Below are positions 43,401 to 55,400 of a DNA stretch of 64,000 bases, in pieces (position 1 is the first letter of the stretch; every line of letters begins with the position of its first letter). The stretch is from Gorsachius magnificus. Taxonomy: Eukaryota > Chordata > Aves > Pelecaniformes > Ardeidae. Below the pieces are notes generated by a model, which made no database searches, had not been told where the DNA came from, and saw only the letters and a list, made by a program, of their open reading frames with translations. Position numbers and translations under genes: made by a program. The DNA lies in NCBI GenBank assembly GCA_034008185.1, contig CM067109.1, positions 60,752,801-60,816,800 on the forward strand. The letters are read 5' to 3'.

Positions 43401-46400
43401 AAGTTTTCATAATAATTTCTATTCAGTATTAAGAAACTCTGGGCAGGAAATAATGTAATAAAGCAAGTTTGCAAATCTAGCCAATTATAAATAAATCTCT
43501 CTGTTTTTCAAAGGGCATGTCTACAGTTCAAACACAAGAAGTTCTGAGAATCTGAGAAAAACAAAGTTGCCCTTAACATGGATACTAATGTGGGGCTCAA
43601 TCTGGGACTTGTGGTGATTGTCACTCTCAGCTGAGGAAAGTTTTGCATCAGAGCCACTGTTTCAACTGGGTCCAAACCCCTGTTTTACAATCAGTATGAA
43701 GAGCTGTTGTACTCTTTAAATTCTTGTGGAGAGAACAAGCTCCAGGCTGTACAGCAAACTGGAAGGGGACTGGTGTCTGTGATACAGGGACTCGCAACCC
43801 CTGCCAGAGTGGTATCTGCCCTTCAGTTCACTGACGCCTTATGATGACAGTTAACAGCCTCAGCATTTTCCTGGCACAGCCTGACAACATTAACCTGTGA
43901 CATGGGGTCTTGTGCAGCACTCTCCTGGTTTCAGCTGGGATAGAGTTAATGCTATCCCAGCTGAAACCAGGACAAGCACCAAGCACCAGGCAGGATCTTC
44001 CTTCGTCCCAAGGAATTTAGGTGCAAGCATACCACGATCAGCAACTATAATTGAAAAATGTAAGATGATTTGCACAATGGCAAGGCAATTTGTATCTGTG
44101 CTGGTCACACCCAGTGACATGTGCAATCAATGTACGCGCTTGGCACTTGAGCCAAACACAACTTGCAACTGTTCAGGCAGTGTAAACAAACTTCAGTCAC
44201 CAACCAGTAGCCAAATTGTTAAATGCAACCACTGGAGTGACTGAGATCCACCTTCCAACACACTAAGCATGTGGCTGGGCAGCTCAGTGATTTGTTGTTG
44301 CTTGTTGCTTTATCTACCGCTCATCCACTGAAACCAATTTGTGGATCCTGTTCGGTATCTGTCCCATCAGCCTAGCCTTCCCAGCTAGCCAGGGTTCTCT
44401 GGTATTAATATTTTTAAACCCAGACCAAGACCCTCACAGAGCCTCACTCAACCACTGCGGCAGACACAATACACTAAGAATCAGTGGTTCACCCAAAGCT
44501 CTAGCAGCAAACAGCGAACACCCAGCAGCAGAAGGAACTCAAGAGAAATTCCTATTTCTCAGGTTTCCCTCGGGGAAAAGAATAAATGTGACCTCATTCT
44601 GAAACCACCCTTGATTTAAAAAGAAGCAACTAAATCAATTTAAAAGCTACAACTTCTAAATGAGGATTTATAGAGGCATTAATATCTTGGATGTGGGAAA
44701 AAGGCAACTCCTATCCTTATATGTAAATTTCATTTGAAGGAATCTTCCTACATAAAAAGATCGAATTTTTCATGTTTGGTCACACATAACCAACCAATTT
44801 ATCGTGTGGGTCAACATAGAAGAGCCCACAGATGTGGAAACAAAGCCGTATCTAGTTCATTCTCTGATGAGAGAGGCTGCCATTCTGTAAGGATCAACAT
44901 TTAAACAGAATTAAGTTCCAAGAGTTTATGAACAGATGACAAAAGGAAGAAAAGAGGCTTTTCTGATTATTCGTATTCACTTAGCCATTTCATTTACACT
45001 TTTCTTTGTTTTGGCTGGATTTGGGCTCTTATGTCCATATTCTGCCAAAGCCAGAATGAGTTTCTGGTTTATTCTTTCATGCTTGTGCTGTTACTGATGG
45101 AGGAGAACAAAAAACCCTAACATTTTTTTAGTCAGTGCTCTATAGCAGGTTGTTATTGAAATGCTTGATTTTCTCCAGAAGAACCTCACATATTGTCTGG
45201 ATAGATAACTTATTCAGCATTTCCAGGGGAAAGATTTGCCAGGTTTTGTACATGAAGAAAATACTACAACAGAAGGCGATTGCAAAGGCCATTATAAGTC
45301 AAAACTCATCAACGCAGCTTTCCTTCAGCTTCCTCAGAACAATGTGCTTGAAAAAAACAAAAGTAAATTCAGTGAAGTCTGCTCTCTGGACCTATTCTCT
45401 TCTCCTAGACTATGTAGCACTGAACTGTAAAAGCACTTAATTGGCACTTGTGACACATGGCATTTGACTGTGATCCTTTGTCAGCTCTGGTGACTGCATG
45501 ACATGCTTGATATTGCCACTCAGACTTCTCTTCTGTTGGGTATGCAAGCTTCCTTCTCTCAGACAGGCTGCTTCTGTTGACAGGAGCCAGTCCTCTGTTG
45601 TCTGGATCAATGGGGATCCAGCTGCAGTGCCTTGCTACTAACAGTGCCAGCACAGAGTTTCTGGCACTTCAGGCAGACATGTAATCTGTGTTATCGAGGA
45701 ACAGACTTCACCCACAATTCAAATACTTGAGAGAGCCTGCATGTCCCCAAGCCACTGCTGCAACTGCTTCATCTATATGGTATTCCAACCTGCTGCTCAG
45801 TGCGTAAGAGGAGTGCATGCAGGCTCCTTGAGAAGACACGATGACAGAGGAAACGAGCTAAAATGCCTGCAACCCTCTTGTCCTGGGTATTCACAGTAAC
45901 TAGAAGCCTTGCTGTGGTCTTCAGTGAGAACCACACATCTGTTCTGGTGGAGACTCTCAAAACTGCCCAGATCGTGCAGACATGTTGCCATCTTCATACA
46001 GCACTAAATACACTGAGCCACGCCACACACCTCAGGTTTTTGGGTGTGCTAAGGAAATACGTGGGCACAGACGACTTCCTGGTAACTGTAACAGAACTCT
46101 TCAGAGTCTCCAAACTACTCTTTTGAATCTTTTCTTTTTGCTAAGTTCCCAAATTACAATGTGCTTCCTCCACAGCAAAGGGAGGTGTTCTGTGTGCTGC
46201 TGGTCAAAGATACCCACGGTAGACAGTTTGGCTGCCTGGAGTAACAGCAGGTATGGTTCCTGCTGAAAGACTAGAACAAAATATCTCTGTTGGACCATAA
46301 AGTAGAAAACTGATAGCTCAGGGCAGGGGAGTGGAGTTTTAATAATGCAAATGCAGATTCTTTCACACAATAAACATATCCCCATTTCCTTGCCACTCTC

Positions 46401-49400
46401 TGCCACAAAAATGTTGTTACCTGGCACAATGATAGCGATTTAAGCATTTGGCTATTACACTTATGAGTCATTAGGTTCTCTACCCCACTCCTTTCTGCGT
46501 GCCAGAAAGATGTCATGCTGGGGGAAAATCTACTTCTTTTATCTCAGAACAATGATACTCAACAACAAGAAAACAAAATTAAGATTTTTTATCTACAGAA
46601 CATGAGGTAGATGAGGATGGGGAGTATTAGACAAAAAATTCAAACAGCAGTTCAGCTGTTCAGCCTGACACAGCTCCAAAGCACCTGACCATCAGAAACC
46701 AAGAATTCAGTACTTTCTGAAATGTTATCTCCCCAGAAGGCATCTAGGTTTCAATACACTCTAAAAAAAAGATGGATTCATCTCGAGAATTTAGGCCCAG
46801 GAGCTTGGTGCAGATATTAGAAACTGAAAAGCCATTATAATCATCAAGCCAAAAGGCTGGTCTAAATTGAAAGAGAGCTTAGAACCGATCATGTTATAGT
46901 GCCTTCTACATGTCTGAGGAAAAATAACCACCCTCTTGCCTAAATAATACAGTTATTATTACACCTTTTGCATTATTCTTCTGGTGCTCAGAAAAGAAAA
47001 GAAAAAAAAAAGACAGCTACGGACAGGAGCCAGAAATAGCTGAACTGCAGAAGACTGAAAACCCAGCAACATGTAAATACCTAAACTTTTTTTTTCCCAA
47101 TGTTTTCCTTTGTTTTAACCTGACTTCTGTCATAGGCTTGGCAGAAGAAAAAGATCATTACTAGAAGCTGTCATGGGGGACTGAATGCCTCTAAAAATGA
47201 ATACACACTGGTAGAAACACAAATGATGCCTGTTTGTAAAGAATTAACAGAACAAAGGCCATTCATTTATCTACTTTGCCATCAAATGGGCAAATGACGG
47301 GCACTTTCAGTCCTCTTGTGTGAATGTAAAACAGCAACATAGGTAAAAATATTTTTCTGGAAATTATTGTCTCTCAGAGTTTTCACAGTTAGATACTATG
47401 CCAAAGTGCAGAAAAATATGATCTTGTCAAAATAAGCACATGACCTCCAGTGTTACCAGCAGGAAGCATGGATGAGAATATTCTCTAATATTAGAGCTAT
47501 GAGAGTTGCAGGGGGGAAAAATGCAGGCCATTTTCTTCCAGGGCTTCAGACAGGGTGGGAAAGAGTCTTGGCCTTCTCCTTCCTCAAAACTGGAGTAGAC
47601 TTGAAGGGTCTGAGGAGGGCATGAAAAGAAATCAGGCCCCAAGCTAAGGAATAACTAGGAACAGCCACCAGCCCAGGTGCCAATTTTTGCAGCAGTGCCT
47701 CAGGCACATCCCACAAGGACAGTCAGGGCCTGAGGCAGATTCATGATCCTACAAGAGCCTGCTGAGGTGACCACCTAAACCATATTCTTTAAAATCCGTA
47801 TTTTACCTGTATCAAGCAGGTTTACTGTGCCAGTGAGTACAATTTCCATGCACCAAACACACCAAATAATGGTGTTAAGTGATACTGTTACCCTGATCAC
47901 CTCCGTATTTTGGGCTGAGCTGGAAACAGGAAAGGATCCATGCAACAATACTTTGTAGGAAGGGAGAAAGTGCCCATCCTGAAATCAGACCGGCAATATA
48001 GAACAGTCATCTATTTAAAAGAGAGCAGATTCTTCCACTCTTCTGACATTACGCACCAGCCAGTGTAGACTCTGTCTGTGATGAAAAGAATTAGAAGCAC
48101 ACACATGTGTATATATAGCCACACAGTGGGAAAAACTATTTAACAAAATATATCTTCAATGCAGAAAAATCTGAAAAAAAAATCTGTGAAGCAGGATATG
48201 GGAAAAGATCAGGTGCGTAATCTTCAAAGCCCTGTATAATGGCAGATGTTCCCATTTATCACATTTTCTTATTTATATGCTATTATTTCACCAATTAAAT
48301 CTCCAAACCCTACTAAACAAAGCAGCATATGACCATCTAGCAGGTAATTTTTCCCTTACATTAAAAATATTTTTATAATTGGTGATTCTCAATTCACAAT
48401 CAATTTCTTCACCTATCACAGAGTTATAACAGCAAATAAGTAACATCAAAATAGTAAGCAACAGTACTTAATTTTAATATTTGAAACAAATACGTTTTAT
48501 TTGTGAAGAAGCTGTATGAAACTATCCTCAATATACTTCTGGCAAAATATTCTTAACCCAGTGCATTCACTGCCTCAGTTTGAGAAGAACGATAGCTTTG
48601 GAAATGCAACTGAGTTTTGTTGGCTACAATTCCATTGCAATGCTGTCTTCAAAAATAAACAAGCTGTAGCAAGCCATTGCACTTCATTAAATAATTTTTT
48701 CTAATGTTTTTTAAAATCAGTAGTTTTCAGCCTGTGTCCATAGTATACTGGGGTCCATAGACACTTTTGTTACAGGTAACTTTCACTGTCTGTGAAAGGC
48801 AGCTAAGGAAACTAGTTATTGTCATCTGACTTGGAATTCAGTATGCAGCTCAGCAGGAAAAAGCCTTAGGAATCAACGAATCAGAAAAGTTTAAAACTAC
48901 CTCTAGTAATATTTAGTAGTAGATCTGTAAAGAACAATTTAATACTATCATAAATACTATCATAAATAGTAGACATTAAGATAAGCATTTCTGAGATATA
49001 GCTTTCTCTAACTAATGACCTGTAAAATTGAAAGAATGCAATGGAGAAAGATGAACAGTGTTGGGAGAAGAAAGAGAAATGCTTTTTCCAGTCCTGAACA
49101 ACCTTTTTGTAGTAACAAACTTACCTAAAGTCCTTCTTAGAAATTATGAATTTTTTTATCATTGGATATAATCTTATTAGATCTATAGTATGATTCATTC
49201 CATTATTCCACCATATATACGAAATAATTTCATGATCTTTAATAAAAATAACAATGATATTAACAGTAATAATAATCATCATAATCATCAGTTGGTTTTT
49301 CAATAGCAGGACAGTCTGAGACTGCTGTAAAATTATTCTAGGTTTATGTTAAAATGTTTAAATAACAGGAAGCAAAAGTAGACCTCTTTTATCTTGATTT

Positions 49401-52400
49401 TTCAGAGAAATTTAAAGGAGTCAATAGGTCATACGCATGTGTATGTATAAGAAATCAGTTGTGGTTAGCACATCCAGACACAGATCTAATCAATTTCTTG
49501 GGCTAGTAAGACCACTTTTGACACTTTAATAGGCACCACTCAACTAAATGCTGCTATTAATTGTAGCATCTTTTTTTTTTCAGGTTTTTGCAATAAAATT
49601 TACACTATCTTTCAGAGAGAGTGGCTACCCTTTTTGTCTTTGATGGGAGACCTTACATAGTTGAATCTTTTCAGCAGTTAGCTAATAGGGAGTGTTCTGG
49701 TTATGGACATGTTCAATGTCTAACCTTACAGTATGAAATGAGATAACCTTTGTAGAGGCTGTCATGATTTTTCACAGAGAAGGCTTCCTGTTGTCCTGTG
49801 CTGTGGCTGAAATGTTTAAAGCAAGGGAAACTGGGTAGCAGGAAAGAGATTTTTTTTTGCATTAGTGAAAATCCGAGAAGGTTTCATGGACTATTGGTGT
49901 TTGGGGCACAGGCCTTTCAGAGCACAAGGGGCCATGCTCCTCTACCCAGTGTTGCAACCTGGCTGGCATTTGTCTAGAATCCAAAGCATGAAAGTGTGAG
50001 GGAAGAAAGATCTGCACTAACAGGTGGCTGCTTCAGTCAACAGGAAAGGGAAAACACCCAGATAGAGCTATGGCAGGCAGTGAGGTGACACGTCAGGGAA
50101 GGTCACAGTCCACAACCAAGTGAAGTAGTCAGGTGAGAGAGGATAAAAAAATGTGTGGTGACAGAGAACAAGACAGATGAATTGGTAATCACAGAAATGG
50201 AGAAGGAGTCCACACATTTACCAATTTATAGTATGGTTTTGGTGAGCACCATATAAGGCTGGTTGTGTAATGTTGTGTAATGAAATTAATGAAGTATGAC
50301 AAAAATTTTCTTCAGGTGAATTTCCAATAATCTACTGATAGTGCTGTAGTCTGGAATAAGTCCTCTGGACCAGAAGCCCCTTGGAAAACAGAGGGTGATG
50401 GCAGCTGCCTGTCTATCTGACCTCTCAGATGACTGAGAAATGAATGCCCCAGAAACTAGACCAAATCCTTGTTAGAAGCAAGGGCATTTAATTTAACTAT
50501 CACAGTTTTGCCTGAAAACATTCACCTGATTTTAAGCTTGCTAGAAGTTTTAGTAGAGCTTATTAAAATGGAAAGAAAATAGATGAGGGGAAAAAATCTA
50601 CTCCTACTCACTTTAGTTCCTGTCAGCACATGACAGGAATTTTCATTCTTTATGAAGAGCCAGTCTTCTGCTTGTGCAACCTTCTCACACAAGAGAAAAA
50701 ATGCAAAACCCAACATCTTTCAAACATGCAAAAAAATGGAGAAGAGAGATAGGACAGGTTCAAAAGCTTCAGCTCTTTCAAGCTAACTAAGAAGAAAGAG
50801 GGAAAGAAAAAGAGAAAGAAATAGAGCGAGAAGGAGAGGGCAAAGGACTAAGTAAGTAAAGGGGGCGGGGGTGACAGAGAGAGAAAAACAGGCATTAAAG
50901 GAAGAAGGAAAGGAGGAAAGAATGAAGGAATAATCCACAAAAGATCCATGTTGTTTCCTTTTCAGAGAGATTAAATGTTAGGTGTGAGGTGCATGAAGCA
51001 GAGTGGAGAAAAGTGCTCAGTGCAGTGATTCCTCTCTCTTTTTGTTGCCATGATGACAAAAAATGTGATGAGAAATGACAACCTTGATTTCAAATAAAAG
51101 CATAGTATGAGATATTTTAAAAGAAATGGAACTGTCAATTTCTGTAACATAGAAATGTTTCATGAAGATAGTCTATGTGCAATACTATAAACAATTTTTG
51201 CTGCTAATAATGGAGACAGATTTTTAAAGCTCTTGTGCTCAGTGAATGTGAACATGAGCAGGAAACTCTTGGTTTTGCTTCAATGCAGTCATTAGTGAGC
51301 CTGAAATGCTGCTTCCACAAAGTATAGATAATTTTTTCTGAGTTTTGCAGGTGCAACTGAGCATCACTGGCAAAGTGACATCAGTAAGTCCAACTGCCAT
51401 ATGCAGAATTTGCTTATAACCTCAATAACCCAATAACGGATGTAGAGTACAGGAATTTATTTTAAAACCAGGGAAAATTAAACTAGAAATTGTAAGTATT
51501 AAAATTTATTGTGCTCTGGATCCCCATTAATTCTATCCATATAGACATTTCCTGATGTGAAACATTAAAGCCCTATTTCTCTTACAGAGCATTCTGTTGA
51601 TTTCATCAAGGTGGTTCAAGCTAGTTGCATTATACCAATAGGGCATACTGTATCCTGAGGTAAACTCAAAATGAGACTCAAAGATTACATCTGAGAAGTA
51701 ATCTGTATTTTTTTAAAAAAGGAGAAAGAAAAAGGGACCCTATAACAGATATCCATATAGAAAGGAATTTAAAATTATTAGGAGGAATAAGAAAATTGGG
51801 AAGAAATAAAGAACATTACAAAAAGTTTTTCATTTGAAAAATAGTGTTGCTCAATCTCTGTCACCTATGGATTTAGAAATAAAACTCCAGAAAGAAAAAA
51901 ACAATGCTCAGAAATCAATTTCCATTAATTTCTTAGGTGGTTTACACAAAGAATAATGGCAAGATATAGCACATCTCTTCGTGGAAGACAAATACATGTA
52001 TATTTATGTAATATGGGGAGAGGCAAGACACATACAGCTTGCATGATTCCTGATCTGGCACAGTCATGTGTACTGCCCTATGCCATGGAGTGTGTCTGAA
52101 TCAGCAACTGCATAACCTGTCCCATACCCTACCCCTGTAAATAAAAATAATTTAAACAACTTTTTAAGACCCTCTAACCCTACTCTTCATTGAATAATAC
52201 AAGCTACAGCTTGTTCTACACACAAAGGTTGCTTTGCTTGTCCTGAATGCAATCAGAAGTCTTTTCTGACTTTTAAGTGGTAGGTAGCCAGCATGTAAAA
52301 CAGGGACTTCAGCTCAATAACTAGTAATTAAATGAAGACTCATAAATATGCCAGTAAGACACTGGTAATTCTAAACCTCCAAACAACATGGAAAAGGAAG

Positions 52401-55400
52401 AGATAAATATGAGAAAGGGATATTGTAATATCTAAATGTTGCATCTTGTGAACAAATATATATTTGCCAAGGAGAGTGAAAACCAGCACCTTCTAATGAG
52501 GAAAGTACTGAGGGACACAGAAGGCAATACAACTGACTCTTCATTTCTGCCATTAAAAGGCTCAAGAAACAGCTTGTGAGCACACAAGACACCATGGGCT
52601 GGCCCAAATCTTGTGTGCTAAGAAATATCCCTGTGGTTAGATCAGAGAGCCGACACAATTGTTTGATCTGCTGGGAACAGTGCACTATGTCTACGTAAGC
52701 ATACACCGATCTTAACATCACGTTTACTAATTCAGGACTCTTGCACAGACTGTGACTGAATAGGCATGTTTATATGTTTTATAAAATGTTCTAGCTGAAC
52801 AACATTCAATTGCTTGCTTGCCAACTGCAGTGTAAAAAAATCACAGCTAGGTGTGTTATCAGAACACACTATGAAAGTCCATATACTTCTTTGTAATACT
52901 CGGTCGAATAATATTGGAACAATGCAAGCCCACTAGGATAGCAAACCTGAAGCTGTTTTCAATAGTTTTGCTCTGAGCAATGCAGAAAATATACCTCTTC
53001 ATCCCTGAGATAGTGTAATTACTTCTTACAAAGAGCCTGTTAACAAACATAATCCACTTTTTAATCTTCAGGACCTTAGCTGAATACAAATCTCAGGAGA
53101 CTGCATTGCTTGCAGTTGCGATAAACCATGCTTTTGTATTATTACAGCTGTCTGCTGCACTGCCCCAAATCACAGCATTCCAGAGACATTTCATGAAAGT
53201 GTTGTTAAACCTGCAGGATTATTATAAACTCTCAGAAACTACAGACACCTGCGATTGTTATGTTTAGAGTGTGTTAACCATTTTAGGTAAGTGGTAGCCT
53301 GCAGCTACTACTGCAAATGCATAGAAATAACTTCTAAAATCATATTTTGTCTCCTCTGAAATTTACGCGCATTCACTACGCTTACAGAACAAAGCTTATT
53401 CACACAAATGTTACAGAGCAAGAATGTTCCACTTTGTTTTTCCATAATACTACAGTTTCTGTTCCTTTTAAAAGACCCTTTATAGAGGCCATGGGAGAAT
53501 GTTGCTTTCAAAGTTTCACCATTAATTCTGACAAATTTCATACTGTTTACCTTTCTGGACTGCTTAGGTAGTATTAGCTATTGCTGTGATAGTAAAGCTG
53601 TTGCTGTCCTAAAGCATACAATTAGGGCAAATCTAGTTATGAACTTTCTAAGGTGGTACCTTTACTGCCATAAAGATGTGACTCGCTAGCAGGGATGCTC
53701 TGTGACAATAACACTTTGAGCTGCTTTGAATTTAACACACCCCAAAATATAAAATTAGTCACTGTGAGGAATGCAGCATAAGCATTTGCATTTTAATGTC
53801 TTTTTTGGCCATCCTCAAAAACATTGCAGGAATTGTAAAGTATATGGAAAATGTTGATGAAGAAACTGAATGCTGAAGATCATGAAAAGTATACAGTCAT
53901 TTTCTCTATGCATTAAAAATTATTTTACCATTCTACGGTATATAAGGAAAGGGTTAGTTTAACTGAAATTCCCAACGGAAACTAGTGCTACTGTACTTGT
54001 CTATTTTCAAAATAGTTACCTTAGCCACAGAGGCAGTTAAGAAATCATCAGTCTTCACAGTTGTAATAGCACAGCTACCTTCAGCCTTACAGGAGTAAGA
54101 ATTGTCATAAGATTGCAAATGAGTTTGTTTTAGTAGTGGATGTTTATGAGCTCTGTTCTTAAGGGAAGATTTTCTCAGAAATACATGCTTCATATTTGGA
54201 CCAAAACAGAAATCAGCCTGACACAGAGCCTGGATGCACTGCTCCTAATTTCCAGGCCACTACAGGCAGAATGCTTCGACTAATTTTTCCATCCGGAGTC
54301 CTGTCCCTCCAGTTAAGTTAAAAAGATTAAAAATCATAAAAGAAAGCTGAAATTAGTCTGCTTCATTAGGCAATCTGGAATTTTGAGAAACTTGCACACT
54401 AGGCTGAGGTCAAAAGGACTAGATGATTGCCTTCTTCAGATCACAAATGAGATTAGCCCAATAACTGCCTACTGTGTGTCATTTACTGCAGGATTGCTTC
54501 TGGCTCAGAGCAGAAAATCAAAGAGAAAGGAAACAGGGAGGAACCCTTCCAAAGGCACATAAAGTGGCTGCAAATACACTAGAAAGCCAACAACATATCA
54601 AGTTTGTACAGATTTGATGGAGACTGGGCACTGATACGTGAATCTAGACTCAACCTTTTCTGAGATTCATGTGCTTTCAGTACTTAACCAAGATGGTGCA
54701 AATGTCCTCTCCTCCATCAGCCTGTAGCCTACATGTAGTTCAGGAGACTAAAATCTGATGTAGACAGGTTCAAAAGAGTAGCAATATAAATAAACATAAG
54801 TAAGTAAAAGCACAAAGGTAATATAAAAACAAATTAGGGTGCAACTAAATTGGTAGAACGGTCAATAGATCTCCATGCACTGTGAATTGAAGGGTTAAGA
54901 AGTCCCCATATCTCACTTTTAACAGACAGGGAAGCTGAGGGCCAAGGAGTTGTACTAGCTTGCTTAGTCCTGTGACAAATCGATGGCAGATTTTCTAGTT
55001 CAGTACCTCATCTATTGCTATTTGGTTTGTGATTTAAAGGGAGCTATAATCCTCAAAGATAATGTAATTTCATAGATTTGGAAAGCTTTGGTATATCCAA
55101 ATTAAAAGCTAAAACATTATTTTCTTATGGTGCTTTCAAATGAGCTACTGCAGCTAACCATATGAAACAGTTCAAAAACTGAGAATACATGCTGCAAAAA
55201 AACGCTGAGGAAACAACAGAAAGTGAGAAAATAGCCTTTGAATTTGTAGTATGCCTCTTTCAAACAAGGTAAAAGAAGTAAATTTAAGAGAATAAAACAG
55301 ATTATTAAAATGAAGACCCTAAAATGATACAAGTATGGAGGAGAAGAGAGAGTGAGAGCATGAGAGAGATCTGGGGGGATGAGTCATGAGGAAAGGTGTT

